From: Kineosporia sp. A_224
GTDB taxonomy: Bacteria > Actinomycetota > Actinomycetes > Actinomycetales > Kineosporiaceae
Length of the DNA stretch: 53,939 nucleotides
Assembly: GCF_002198655.1 (NCBI RefSeq)
Contig: NZ_MWLN01000113.1
Span: 1-53,939, forward strand
Direction: 5' to 3'
Positions 40,719-50,131 of this stretch are shown here, one piece after another; position 1 is the first letter of the stretch, and each line of letters opens with the position of its first letter. The notes under the pieces were generated by a model that had not been told where the DNA came from, ran no database searches, and saw only the letters and a program-made list of their open reading frames with translations. The translations under genes and the position numbers were made by a program.

Positions 40719-42130
40719 TCCGCTGGAGCCCCCTCACCGGGCGGCGAATCGTCGACCCGGGGCCCTGGGCCTACGCAGGGACGACGACGCAGATGGCCGG
40801 GCTCTTCCCGTTCGGTGCCGGCTCGGGGGCCCCCTCGACCGGCGTCCCCGTCGGGCGGCACCTGGTCACCCACGAGGTCGTCTGCTGCGACCCCTTCGCC
40901 TGGCAGCGGGCCGGCCTCACGACCAACCTCGGCATGATGGTCATCGGCTCGCCCGGGGCCGGGAAGACGAGCCTGGCCAAGCGGGTCGTCCGCGGACTCA
41001 TGGCCACCGGCGTCCGGCCCCTGGTGCTCGGTGACCCCAAGGGCGAGTACGTCCCCGTCACTCGCAGCGCGGGCGGTCAGGTGATCCGCGTGGGGCGCGG
41101 GCTCTCGCGGATCAACCCGCTGGATGCTGGCCCTCTGGGCCAGGCGATGGCCCGGCTCGACGGCGTCGCCCGCGAGGAGCTCGCTGCCGAGATCCGCGGC
41201 CAGCGGCTCAACGCGCTGCTCGCACTGTGCGCGCTGCAGCGCCGATCCGGACTCGCGGACTGGGAGGCGGCTGTCCTCGGCGCCGCCTTGGACGAGCTCA
41301 CCGCGTTGAGCGGCGGCCAGCACGGTGGAACCTCGCCGACCATCGCCGACGTGCTGAAGGCCGTGAACGACGGCCCGAGCGCGTTGTCGCGCGCCGCGCA
41401 GGTCCCGGTCGAACGGTTCGAGTCGGCGAGCGTCCGTCTTCGGCAGACGCTGTACGGGCTGCTCGAAGGTCCGCTCAAAGGTGTCTTCGACGGGCCGACG
41501 ACGACGCCCATCGACCTCGACGCCTCGGCCGTCTGCATCGACCTGTCTGGGGTAACGGCCGCCGGTGACACCCTGATGGCCGCAGCGATGCTCGCGACGT
41601 GGTCCTACGGCCACGCGATGATCGAGGCGTCGGTCGCGTTGGCCCGCGCTGGACTTGCGCCGCAGCGGCAGTTCCTCGCCGTCCTCGACGAGATGTGGCG
41701 GGCGCTCCGTGGGTCGTCCGCCCTCGTCGACCAGGCGGACGCACTCACGCGCGTCTACCGGCACAAGTCGGTCGCGCACCTGATGCTCACGCACTCCCTC
41801 GACGACCTTGCCGCCGTCGGCACGGACGCCGACCGTGCCAAGGCCCGCGGATTCCTCGACCGGTGCGGGGTCACGGTGCTCACGGCCATGAGCGAACGCG
41901 AGCTCGAGGAGATCGGGCGGCTCCGCCGGCTCACCCGCCGCGAGATGGCCACCGTCCAGTCGTGGTCGTCCGCGACCTCGTGGACGCCAGGGGGCAAGCA
42001 CTACGGCCGCGGCAAGTACCTCATCAAGGCTGGCGACCGTGTCGGCATCCCCGTGGAGATGACCCTCGTCGGCGATGAGGAACGGCTCTACAACACAGAC
42101 CCCGGCGCCTCGATGGGAGCGACGTCATGA
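40715..42130 (+). CDS. VirB4-like T4SS ATPase
   Basis: 471 residues. Walker A MVIGSPGAGKTSLAKRVV (about 73-90), substrate-loop LVLGDPKGEYVPV, Walker B FLAVLDEMWRALRG (about 325) and the downstream LMLTHSLDDLAAVG typical of VirB4 C-terminal ATPase domains. It lacks the usual VirB4 N-terminal domain, which fits the split with the SCO6880-like protein. Energises pilus or channel assembly at the membrane. Coupled to both neighbours by ATGA. Confidence 0.88.
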   Translation: MIRWSPLTGRRIVDPGPWAYAGTTTQMAGLFPFGAGSGAPSTGVPVGRHLVTHEVVCCDPFAWQRAGLTTNLGMMVIGSPGAGKTSLAKRVVRGLMATGVRPLVLGDPKGEYVPVTRSAGGQVIRVGRGLSRINPLDAGPLGQAMARLDGVAREELAAEIRGQRLNALLALCALQRRSGLADWEAAVLGAALDELTALSGGQHGGTSPTIADVLKAVNDGPSALSRAAQVPVERFESASVRLRQTLYGLLEGPLKGVFDGPTTTPIDLDASAVCIDLSGVTAAGDTLMAAAMLATWSYGHAMIEASVALARAGLAPQRQFLAVLDEMWRALRGSSALVDQADALTRVYRHKSVAHLMLTHSLDDLAAVGTDADRAKARGFLDRCGVTVLTAMSERELEEIGRLRRLTRREMATVQSWSSATSWTPGGKHYGRGKYLIKAGDRVGIPVEMTLVGDEERLYNTDPGASMGATS

Positions 42131-43914
42131 GGACATCGACATCGCGAGGCAACGACGACCCCTGGACCGCTGGCCTGCTCGTGGCTGCCGGCCTCACGAC
42201 GGTGGGTGCCGTCGCGGGCTCACTGGTGTGGGCATCTGGGCGGACCGTGTCGTGGGCTTTCGGCCATGGCGGCGGTCCTGGGCTGGGGGAGGCCGCTCGA
42301 CGGGTGCTCGGCGGAGAGCCGGTCGGGGCGCTGTGGCCCGGCGTCCCGACCGGTCCCGTCGTCGGGCTCGCTGTGCTGGCCGGGATGCTGCTCATTGGGC
42401 TCGGTGTCGGCGCATGGACTGGCGTCCAGGGGCGCCGGCGGCCGCGTGACGGGTTCGCCGGGGCGCGCGCGTTCAAGGGCCTCACCGAAGGACGAGTCGC
42501 GCGGCGGACGGCGCGGCGGCTGCGGCCCTCGCTGGCCGGTGCGCGTCACCTGCAGCCGAACGACCTCGGCATGCCGATCGGTCACCTCGACGGCCCGGGC
42601 GGGGGACCCGTGCGCACGACCTGGGAGGACGTCGCACTGGCCATCTGCGCCCCGCGGACCGGCAAGACGACGAGCATCGCCGTACCCGCCGTCCTCGACG
42701 CACCCGGCGCGGTGGTCGCGACGTCCAACAAGGCCGACCTGTGGCAGCACACCGCACGGGTGCGCGCCGACGACACGGGGGAGCGGGTCTGGACCTTCGA
42801 CCCGCAGAGCATCACCCGCCGTCCGCAGACCTTCACCTGGAACCCGCTGGCGGGCCTCGCGAGCGTCGAGCACGGTCGTCGACTGGCCGGCCACTTCGTG
42901 CAGGAGATCCGCCGATCGCACGACAGCGGTGACTTCTGGGACCGGGACGCCGAGGACCTGCTCGCCGGCCTGCTGCTGGCTGCCGCTCTCGACGGTGCCG
43001 CTCTGCGCCAGGTCGCCGTCTGGCTGACGTCGACCGCGTCCGTGGCGCCGTACAACATCCTCACCGAGCACGGCTTCGTCGAGCTCGCCGAGTCGATGGC
43101 AGGCCGAGCCGGGGGAGCGGCCGAGACCCGGGAGGGCGTCTACGCCACCGCCCGCGCCGCCGCGGCCTGCCTCACCGACCCCGTCATCATGCGCTGGGTC
43201 TGCCCGCAGCCTGGGCTGGAGACCTTCGACCCCGAGGCGTTTGCCACGTCCCGGCAGACGCTCTACCTGCTCTCCAAGGACGGCGCCGGTTCCGCTGCTC
43301 CGTTGGTCGCGGCGTTCGCCGACCGGGTCATGCTCGAAGCGGTCAGGGCTGCGGAGGGGACGCCGTCCGGGCGGCTCGACCCGCCGCTCGTGGCGGTGCT
43401 CGACGAGGCCGCCAACATCTGCCGCATCACTGAGTTGCCGCGGCTGTACTCGCACCTCGGGTCGCGTGGCGTCGTCCCGCTGACGATCCTGCAGTCGCGC
43501 ACCCAGGGCCGGCGGGTCTGGGGCGAGTCTGGGATGGACGAGCTCTTCGGCGCGGCCACCGTCAAGGTCATCGGCGCAGGCATCGACGACCAGCCGTTCG
43601 CCGAGGACATCTCCCGGCTCATCGGTGACCACGACGTGCCGGTCAAGACCCGCGGCGTCGGAGGGACGTCGTGGAGCACCCGCCGGGACCGGGTGCTCCC
43701 GGCCGACAAGGTGCGCGCGCTCAAGCGGGGTTCGGCGGTGCTGCTCGTGACCGGGGTGCGGCCGGGGATGCTCCGGCTCGTGCCGTGGATGCTCGGGCCG
43801 CGGGCGGTGGACATCCGTGCAGCTGCGGCGTCGGAAGCTGCTGAAGCTGCCGCGATCGCGACGGATCGGCGGACGGCGGTCGCAGGTTCGGGGTCGACGG
43901 AGGCGGGCCGGTGA
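42127..43914 (+). CDS. VirD4/TraG-type coupling protein
   Basis: 595 residues. N-terminal transmembrane segments (about 18-36 and 74-97), then the P-loop ATPase: Walker A AICAPRTGKTTSIAVPAVL (about 176-194), Walker B LVAVLDEAANICRITELPRL (about 420), arginine-finger region VPLTILQSRTQG. The stretch VATSNKADLW is typical of TraG-type coupling proteins. Delivers the relaxase-DNA complex to the channel. Stop overlaps the next gene (GTGA). Confidence 0.92.
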   Translation: MRTSTSRGNDDPWTAGLLVAAGLTTVGAVAGSLVWASGRTVSWAFGHGGGPGLGEAARRVLGGEPVGALWPGVPTGPVVGLAVLAGMLLIGLGVGAWTGVQGRRRPRDGFAGARAFKGLTEGRVARRTARRLRPSLAGARHLQPNDLGMPIGHLDGPGGGPVRTTWEDVALAICAPRTGKTTSIAVPAVLDAPGAVVATSNKADLWQHTARVRADDTGERVWTFDPQSITRRPQTFTWNPLAGLASVEHGRRLAGHFVQEIRRSHDSGDFWDRDAEDLLAGLLLAAALDGAALRQVAVWLTSTASVAPYNILTEHGFVELAESMAGRAGGAAETREGVYATARAAAACLTDPVIMRWVCPQPGLETFDPEAFATSRQTLYLLSKDGAGSAAPLVAAFADRVMLEAVRAAEGTPSGRLDPPLVAVLDEAANICRITELPRLYSHLGSRGVVPLTILQSRTQGRRVWGESGMDELFGAATVKVIGAGIDDQPFAEDISRLIGDHDVPVKTRGVGGTSWSTRRDRVLPADKVRALKRGSAVLLVTGVRPGMLRLVPWMLGPRAVDIRAAAASEAAEAAAIATDRRTAVAGSGSTEAGR

Positions 43915-44945
43915 AGAAGGCACTCGTGGTGGTCGTCGCCTGCGTCACCGTGCCGTGGCTCGCCCTCCTGGGGCTGGTCGTCGTCTTCACCAGCTCGGCG
44001 CTCGCAGACGAGCGAACCAGTTGTTCGTCGTCCTCGGCCGTCGACCTGCAGGGCCGCCGCGGTGCGGACCTTGCGGCCGCGGCCGCCGCCGGAGCCGGGT
44101 TCACCGGTCCGGACCTGGTCATCGCCGTGGCTGTCGCGGGGGCGGAGTCGTCGTACGACCCAGTCGTGCGCAACAGCATCGGGGCCTCCGGTCTGTGGCA
44201 GATCCTCGAACGCGCGCACCCGGACCTCTTCGCGCGCTACGACTGGCGCGACCCTGCCCAGAACGCGCAGATGGCCCAGGCGGTGTGGCAGGCAGCGAAG
44301 CGCTCCTGGACGCCTTGGACCACCTTCACCTCCGGCGCTTACCGAGGGCACCTTCTCGAAGCGCAGGCAGCGGTCTCAGCACTGGGCGGAGCGGCGAACG
44401 AATCGAGCTCCTCGAGCGTCACCATGGTGAGAGACACCCCCACGATCGCCGCCGGCAGCGACGCGGGCTCACCCCCCGTCTGCCCGCCCGCTGCCGGCGG
44501 TCTCCCACCCGCACCGCGCCCCTTTGTCGGACCTGACGGTTACGTCGACGACCCGACAAGCTCAGGACGCATCACGCGACGGATGCTCCATGTGTACGAG
44601 GAGGTCGACCGCGCCTTCGGCGGTTGGCCGTGGGGTGTCGGTTGCTGGGATCCGCACGCGTGGAACCCGACAAGCGACCATCCGAAGGGGAAGGCATGCG
44701 ACTTCGCCGTAGGACGCATCGGTGAGTACCCAACCGTCACCCAGCGTGCTGACGGTTGGCGCCTAGCCCGCTGGCTCCAAGTCAACGCGGCTGCCCTAGA
44801 CCTTGCCTACATCATCTGGGACGGGCGAATCTGGTCGGTCGCGCGGACGTCTGACGGCTGGCGACCCTACAACGGCGGCGGCATCTACGACGTAGGCACT
44901 CCGACGGGTCGTCACGCCGACCACGTCCATGCCAGCCAACGCTAG
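43911..44945 (+). CDS. VirB1-like lytic transglycosylase/peptidoglycan hydrolase
   Basis: 344 residues from a GTG overlapping the coupling-protein stop. A signal/anchor segment (about 5-30) is followed by an SLT-type domain (about 50-160) with the catalytic Glu in AVAVAGAESSYDPVVRNSIG and GASGLWQIL. The C-terminal part (about 200-344, WDPHAWNPTSDHPKGKACDF and TGRHADHVHASQ) has the HxxG…D…HxDHVH arrangement of an extracellular domain seen in similar actinobacterial T4SS hydrolases. Opens the cell wall for the conjugation channel. Last gene of the compact transfer operon. Confidence 0.88.
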   Translation: MKKALVVVVACVTVPWLALLGLVVVFTSSALADERTSCSSSSAVDLQGRRGADLAAAAAAGAGFTGPDLVIAVAVAGAESSYDPVVRNSIGASGLWQILERAHPDLFARYDWRDPAQNAQMAQAVWQAAKRSWTPWTTFTSGAYRGHLLEAQAAVSALGGAANESSSSSVTMVRDTPTIAAGSDAGSPPVCPPAAGGLPPAPRPFVGPDGYVDDPTSSGRITRRMLHVYEEVDRAFGGWPWGVGCWDPHAWNPTSDHPKGKACDFAVGRIGEYPTVTQRADGWRLARWLQVNAAALDLAYIIWDGRIWSVARTSDGWRPYNGGGIYDVGTPTGRHADHVHASQR

Positions 44946-45199
44946 AACTGGGCTACGGCGCATGAAGGGTGCCCTTGCCTCGCGATCACGCAACTAGGAC
45001 GTGTCTCGGCCCCCACTCTCGTTCGGAGTCCAACGGACCTGCCTGAGCCGCGCCCGCGTGGTAGACCACCGCGCCAACACCACTCGGCCCGGTGATATGC
45101 GGGCGGTGCGTCACTGCGAGATCCGACACGTGCGGAACGTGGTCAGCCAGGTTGGCGGCAACTCTGTCGTGTTCTACGCCTACCCCATAGGCTCACCAC

Positions 45200-47677
45200 G
45201 TGTCGATCATTAAGGAGTCTGCCAGGAAGCTCTTCGCTGCACATCGTTCGACGGTTCTAGCATGTGCAGTCTTTGTGACGCTGCTCATCTTGCTCACCGT
45301 CGCCACTGCGATCTTGACGGATCTCTACGTGGGTTCGAAAGAGCGTTTGAGTGAGCGCGAAGCCGCCAAGGAGCGGCTCGCTGCGAGCGAGGAGAATTTG
45401 CGTTCGCACGTGACGTCGCACCTTTCAGGAGTGCGGGTCGCTATTGCGATGAACCAAAAGGCTCGGCAGTACCAAATCAGCGTGAAGGTACCAATTGCTA
45501 CGGACCAACCCTTGTTCCATGATCTACTGGACGGCGAAACGCAGCTTTCGTCTGACATGGTCAAGCTGGTTGCACCCCAAGGGTTCTCCTTTGTCGGAAG
45601 AGGATCATTGTCCCTTCCAGCTGGGGCGCAAGTCGCCGAGTGGAAGATAGTCGGCTCGGCATCTCTGGCGAACTTTGTCTCCGAGCGTGGATCGGCAGCG
45701 AAAATAGAGATCGGTTCGGAAAATGCCAAGTCTGTGATAGCGGGGCCCGTAACCTATGAAGTGGACGTCCGAGCGTCGAATCCTGGCGGTGCCAACATCG
45801 AGGTCGGCGGCTCGGCCGAGGTCGTTCAACTTAGTAGTCTGAATGCGGTACTGCTGCTGCCCGCGGGAGAAACTGCAACCTTAGGAATCCCAGTATCGCA
45901 GTTCGATGCCGGAACATACTCCGACGATGCCTATGTCCTTGGCTTCAATTGGAATGACCTAAAGTCGGGATTGCGCTGGGCCGCCCTATTCGTGCTATCG
46001 CTGCCGCTCGCCATGCAAATCATGGATGTGAAGGGTCGGAAGCGACGCGTCGTTGGTCTTGTGGCCGCTGGCCTCGCTGCTCTGCCAATTGCATGCTTGA
46101 TCGCGGCCAATCAGGACGGCGATCTACTCTGGGCCGCGGCGCCAGCATTGTGGGGGATGGTTTGGTGGGCCTCCCTGACATACTTCCGACGAATGGCAAG
46201 CCATCATGGCCGGCGCGAGAAGATTTGGGTGGCTGTGACCTTGTCACTCTTGGTGGCGGGTTCGTTCGCAGCGAATGGCTGGCCGGACCTCGCGCTATTC
46301 GGAACCCGACTTTCGATCTTGGTCGCCGTCGGCTCCCTCCTTAGTCTCTTCGCGGCCATCTTGACCGACTATGCGTCAGGCGGGATGTCAATCACCGCAA
46401 GATGGGGCTGGGCCATTCCTGCACTTGCCGTGGGTGGCGCGTTCTGGATTGCCGAGCAAAGTGTAGACGGGTGGCTGTTCTATGCGGCAATACTTTTGTT
46501 CATTGCGCTACCCAGTGCGGCCATTCTCGGTCTCGTCGGCGTTCCATTGCGTCGGGCGAAATGGTTCGGGCCAGTCGCGGTCCTGATCCTGGCAACTCCG
46601 CTGGACTTCTTGTCGAGGTTCTCTACGGATGATCTTTTCATAGACGAGCGATCCTTGATGGCTCTCGGCCACTTGGGACTAGCAGCCGGTGTTCTCCTGG
46701 CAATAGCAAAATGTGCCAAGACAAATACGCCTGAAGGTGTTTGGTCTGTGGGTGTATGTGTGGCTGGAGTCGCCATTCTGACGTCCATGCCCACTGATTA
46801 CTCTGTCGGCCCGTTCAGCCTGGTCGTGCTTGTTGGTGGGCTTCTGGCGGTCCTTCGTTGGGGAGCGAGTGGGTCGCGTTCCCTATCGCATCTATATGCC
46901 CTCTCTCGAGAAGACCTCCGGCGGAGTGTTCTTGGATTGTCCGTTGGAAGGTCTCTCACTCGAGCACTTGCGGAAGCGCCGCGCAGAGCCCAAGCGAAGC
47001 TCACCACGGGTGATGCTGCTCCCGAGGAGCTTCTGAAGATGGCCCGCGCTCTGGATGCGACTGTGGTATCCGAGGACGTCGCCAATGAGCGAGCACGGGC
47101 ACTCGGGTCCGCTGCTGCTGGCTCACCGCGCCAGAATGCGACCGTGGGCTCCGGTATCGGTCTGCTCTGTGGTCTTCCGGTCTTGGTTCTTGAGTTCTGG
47201 GCGGCAGGGAGGTTCGTCGAAGGGTCCCTAGCGGTGGTTCTAGTGACCTTGCTCTACCTGCTTCGGTGGGCGTTCTATGGCGCGCTCTATGGGTACTTCT
47301 ATGTTCGTTTGCGTGGCAATGCCCCGCTGTCAAAGTCCATTTTCCTGCTCGCGGCCGTGGTGGCTGCCGAGGAAGTCCGACTTTGGGAGTCCTTTCACAT
47401 CTTCGAAGTCTGGGAGATCTACGCCGTTCATGCAGCTGCCGTCGTGGTCACATTCCTGTTGCTAGGGATGGCGTGGGAGAACCTAATTGCCAGGCGAAGT
47501 GGACTCTCGTGGGTGACGATTCGCGACTTCAGTCGGTTTAGATCTTTTGCAGTACCGGTCGCTACCGCGATCCTGACCGCAGCTGTCACGTTGGGTGCAT
47601 CGGCGGCGCAACAATACATAGATTCCGTTATTCAGCCACGGAGCGCCGGTAGCGCTGCTTCGTCACCGGCTAAGTAG
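45200..47677 (+). CDS. Large polytopic membrane protein (DUF6185-like), AT-richer cargo
   Basis: 825 residues from a GTG. TM1 (about 20-42), a beta-rich extracytoplasmic region (about 45-245), then about 12 transmembrane segments and a soluble loop (about 560-645, ALAEAPRRAQAKLTTGDAAP). The last segments include an acidic pair in AAVVAAEEVRLWESFHIFEV. It recalls proteins annotated as DUF6185 in Streptomyces (by eye, moderate). Codons use A/T at third positions far more than the flanking transfer genes, so it was probably acquired separately. It sits alone between the transfer operon and the right-end module, a usual cargo position. No catalytic motif seen; function unknown. Confidence 0.7.
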   Translation: MSIIKESARKLFAAHRSTVLACAVFVTLLILLTVATAILTDLYVGSKERLSEREAAKERLAASEENLRSHVTSHLSGVRVAIAMNQKARQYQISVKVPIATDQPLFHDLLDGETQLSSDMVKLVAPQGFSFVGRGSLSLPAGAQVAEWKIVGSASLANFVSERGSAAKIEIGSENAKSVIAGPVTYEVDVRASNPGGANIEVGGSAEVVQLSSLNAVLLLPAGETATLGIPVSQFDAGTYSDDAYVLGFNWNDLKSGLRWAALFVLSLPLAMQIMDVKGRKRRVVGLVAAGLAALPIACLIAANQDGDLLWAAAPALWGMVWWASLTYFRRMASHHGRREKIWVAVTLSLLVAGSFAANGWPDLALFGTRLSILVAVGSLLSLFAAILTDYASGGMSITARWGWAIPALAVGGAFWIAEQSVDGWLFYAAILLFIALPSAAILGLVGVPLRRAKWFGPVAVLILATPLDFLSRFSTDDLFIDERSLMALGHLGLAAGVLLAIAKCAKTNTPEGVWSVGVCVAGVAILTSMPTDYSVGPFSLVVLVGGLLAVLRWGASGSRSLSHLYALSREDLRRSVLGLSVGRSLTRALAEAPRRAQAKLTTGDAAPEELLKMARALDATVVSEDVANERARALGSAAAGSPRQNATVGSGIGLLCGLPVLVLEFWAAGRFVEGSLAVVLVTLLYLLRWAFYGALYGYFYVRLRGNAPLSKSIFLLAAVVAAEEVRLWESFHIFEVWEIYAVHAAAVVVTFLLLGMAWENLIARRSGLSWVTIRDFSRFRSFAVPVATAILTAAVTLGASAAQQYIDSVIQPRSAGSAASSPAK

Positions 47678-47945
47678 GCAGTCCTGTGCTGCATCGGGTC
47701 CCGGTTGTGCCGCAAGATCGGCATTCGCGTCGGGCGACCCTGTGGCAGCGCGACGAGAGGATGTAGACCTGATCAGTGCATAGAACGCCGTGTCGATGTC
47801 GAGGAAAGTGATGCCAGATGCCGCGAGGCCTTTTCTGGCGGCTCCGCTTGCACATGGCTTCGTTGGCAGCCAGGTGTCACTTGAGCCGGGCACACAGGAA
47901 GGTTGCGCGTACACAGGTGTGGGCCGAGCCCGCCTCTTGTAGCCG

Positions 47946-48482
47946 TCACCTTGGAGGGATTAGCCCACGCTGCCGAGCGCGATGAATCTGTCCGCGGACT
48001 GTTCCCGGAGTTACCTCGACACCCGTTTCTGTCAATCTCCTGTGAACATAGACCGCTGGCCGTCGGGCATCCCATCCGCCGCGACTCAATGCCTCCGCGT
48101 AGAGCTCTGCGACGCGCTCGAGTGCAGCGGACGGAGGAGGGCTCGTGTTCTGGCTGAGAACCTCGCGCACTGCCTCGCGTGCGGCAGGGCTGTCCATGGC
48201 GGCTGAGACTGCGCGCATAAGCCGGGCGGCGTCCGCGATCTGCGTGACCTTGAGGGACCGGATCGCTGCGTAGTCGACCTCGCGTACGCCCTGCGGGCCT
48301 GGCCTGCGGACGCCGTCTTCTTCGGTAAACGAGCTGATCGTCAGGCCGGCAAGGACGACCTTGCCGTTGACCCGCGCCAGGTGAGCGCCGAGAACGAACG
48401 GGCCGCCCTCGTCCGGCCAGGGGATGGTGACTGGCTCGTCGGTCAGCCATTCCACCTGCTGCTCGGGCGTCTCCCGTGTCAC
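47946..48482 (-). CDS. DNA-binding regulatory protein near the right end
   Basis: 178 residues from a GTG at 48482 (a weak AGGT-type site upstream; the frame is open to an ATG at 48554). The N-terminal half is beta-rich (VTIPWPDEGGPFVLGAHLAR). The C-terminal half is helical and ends in ETGVEVTPGTVRGQIHRARQ, a helix-turn-helix like that of sigma-type or WhiA-like recognition helices. Similar proteins lie divergently from the Xis/Pra-type genes in other actinobacterial ICEs. The divergent promoter region 48483-48606 contains a long interrupted inverted repeat. Confidence 0.65.
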   Translation of the reverse strand: MTRETPEQQVEWLTDEPVTIPWPDEGGPFVLGAHLARVNGKVVLAGLTISSFTEEDGVRRPGPQGVREVDYAAIRSLKVTQIADAARLMRAVSAAMDSPAAREAVREVLSQNTSPPPSAALERVAELYAEALSRGGWDARRPAVYVHRRLTETGVEVTPGTVRGQIHRARQRGLIPPR

Positions 48483-48570
48483 ACCTGAACAGTAGCGGCG
48501 TCGCTCGAGGTGCACCTCAATGCATCTCGTGTCAGTTCGTGTCGTTTCATGCACGACGCCATTTCGGACG

Positions 48571-48607
48571 TTGCGTCGTGACAGGTGAAACAGTTAGAGT
48601 CACATCG
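48571..48607 (+). promoter_or_regulatory. Leaderless promoter of the HTH gene at 48607
   Basis: A -35 box TTGCGT (48571-48576), 18-bp spacer and a -10 box TAGAGT (48595-48600) place the expected transcription start at the first base of the GTG at 48607. An interrupted inverted repeat GCACGACGC…GCGTCGTG (48551-48580) overlaps the -35 region and is a likely operator. Confidence 0.5.
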
Positions 48608-48942
48608 TGAACCAGCCCAGCTCTCAGCGCTCAGCGCGTCGGGTGACCGTCGCCGGCGGGCCACCCGACCCGCGGATCGAGATGACGCTGCGCCCCGAGC
48701 GGGCGGCCGAGATCCTCGGCGTCTCGGTGCGGGCCGTGCACAAGGCCATCGAACGTGGCGACTGCCCAGTGGTCACCATCGGCCGACTCCGGCGCATCCC
48801 GACCGCGCAGTTCCTCGCGACGTACGGATTGTCGGATCCCGCGACGTCCGGCCGGCTCCCGAGCAACCCGACGCCGATCGCTCAGCCCCGCCTTTCGGGA
48901 GCGGCTGCGTCGCCGCACATCGCGGTGGCTCGCCGCCGCTGA
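48607..48942 (+). CDS. Helix-turn-helix regulator (HTH_17-type)
   Basis: 111 residues from a GTG. The central part (MTLRPERAAEILGVSVRAVH, KAIERGDCPVVTIGRLRRIP) is the excisionase-type helix-turn-helix with wing. N- and C-termini are Ser/Pro/Arg-rich. There is no ribosome binding site and the predicted transcript start coincides with the GTG, so it is probably read from a leaderless mRNA. First gene of the right-end module running to int; likely activator or repressor of excision/replication genes. Confidence 0.75.
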   Translation: MNQPSSQRSARRVTVAGGPPDPRIEMTLRPERAAEILGVSVRAVHKAIERGDCPVVTIGRLRRIPTAQFLATYGLSDPATSGRLPSNPTPIAQPRLSGAAASPHIAVARRR

Positions 48943-49020
48943 CGTGTACAGCCCTCGACGGTGCTGCGAACACCGCCGAGGGCCACGGACATGCACCTTC
49001 TCTGACAAGGAGCGCACGTC

Positions 49021-49503
49021 ATGACCGACAGTCTCACCAACGGCACCGACAAGATGACCGGCCCGGCGCTCGGCGCAGGAGGCGGCACGGCGGCGCACGG
49101 CAGCAGCCCGGCCCAGCTTGCACGCACCGCCGCCGAGGCGGTGCGAGCACTGAACCACGCGACCATGGACCCGGACGGCGGGTATGGCTACGCCGGCGAC
49201 GTCTACGACGTCCTGGGGGACCTGTGCGACGTCGCGGACTACCTGTCCCAGGCGGTCACCCAGGCCGCGCGCTGGTTGACGCAGGCCGACGCGGCGGGGC
49301 GTCTCTCGGACGTCGACGACCGCTCCGCGCGGGGCACGCTGCTGACCGCCGCCGAGGCGGCCTCGATGCTCGCGTCGGCAGCACGCTATGCGGCTGTCGC
49401 CGGCAGCGACCTGGCAACCGCGCAGTGCGCAGTCGGCCGACTCGCGACCGATGACAGCGCGCCATTTCCGTACCTTCCTGCTGACACGGCAGGTGCGCGA
49501 TGA
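49021..49503 (+). CDS. Hypothetical ICE protein, Ala-rich helical
   Basis: 160 residues; AAGGAG 10 nt before the ATG. Almost wholly helical with Ala-rich stretches (LARTAAEAVRALNHA, LLTAAEAASMLASAARYAAV) and a Gly/Asp-rich loop (DPDGGYGYAGDVYDVLGDLC). No membrane or catalytic features. Coupled to the next gene by ATGA. Similar short Ala-rich proteins occur ahead of SpdB/prim-pol genes in other actinobacterial ICEs. Confidence 0.7.
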   Translation: MTDSLTNGTDKMTGPALGAGGGTAAHGSSPAQLARTAAEAVRALNHATMDPDGGYGYAGDVYDVLGDLCDVADYLSQAVTQAARWLTQADAAGRLSDVDDRSARGTLLTAAEAASMLASAARYAAVAGSDLATAQCAVGRLATDDSAPFPYLPADTAGAR

Positions 49504-49877
49504 AGCCGCCGGCTCTTCCCGTGCCGGCGTGGGTACAGACCGTCACCCGCGCCGACCGGCGGTGCGAGTGCACCGGCGCCTGCGGTACTGCGCACGGCCT
49601 TCCCACCGTGGCCGGGCCAGAGGCGGACTCCGTCCGGCCGCCGGACGCCGGCAGCGCGGTCACGGTCGGTCGCTGCGGCCGCGGCCCTGGTCGACCGGTC
49701 GTCCAGATCGTCGCTGCACCCCGGGACCCCTCGACACCGCTGGCTGCCACGTGGCGCCTACCGGTCACCGACCTCGCCGCGTGGTGCCCGGACTGCTTCT
49801 CGGCGGCGTTCCGTCGCCACGCCCGCGCACGCGCCGGGACCGCTGCCGCGGCTCCTGGTCGGACGGACGCGCAGTGA
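49500..49877 (+). CDS. Small Cys-containing protein, probably zinc-binding
   Basis: 125 residues. Cysteines at the N-terminal side (RRCECTGACGTAHG) and WCPDCFSAAFRRHARARA near the end could form a zinc site. The end is Arg/Ala-rich and basic. Overlaps the previous and the next gene by 4 nt (ATGA, GTGA), so it is part of the right-end operon. Role unknown, perhaps nucleic-acid binding. Confidence 0.65.
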   Translation: MKPPALPVPAWVQTVTRADRRCECTGACGTAHGLPTVAGPEADSVRPPDAGSAVTVGRCGRGPGRPVVQIVAAPRDPSTPLAATWRLPVTDLAAWCPDCFSAAFRRHARARAGTAAAAPGRTDAQ

Positions 49878-50131
49878 GCCCCCGCCGCAAGAAGCCCGCG
49901 CCGCACCCGTTGACCTGCCGGTGCCGCGGCAACGGCTGGGTGTGCGAGGAGCACCCCGACCAGCCCTACGGCTTCGAGCTTCCGGTCAGTTGCTGGTGCG
50001 AGGCACCCGGCATGCCCTGCACCGGGATGCCCACGCCGCCCGCTGTGCCCTCCACCGGACCGCTGCCCGCCGAGGCAGCGCCCGAAGACCTGCTCACCCT
50101 GTTGGCCGACACGACCGGAGCTGCCGCGTGA
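49874..50131 (+). CDS. Small Cys-rich protein
   Basis: 85 residues from a GTG overlapping the upstream stop. CRCRGNGWVCEEHPDQPY and CWCEAPGMPC give six cysteines in a short stretch plus one His, a probable double zinc or treble-clef-like site. Such proteins are frequent between SpdB and prim-pol genes of actinobacterial ICEs. Next gene starts at its stop (GTGA). Confidence 0.65.
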   Translation: MSPRRKKPAPHPLTCRCRGNGWVCEEHPDQPYGFELPVSCWCEAPGMPCTGMPTPPAVPSTGPLPAEAAPEDLLTLLADTTGAAA

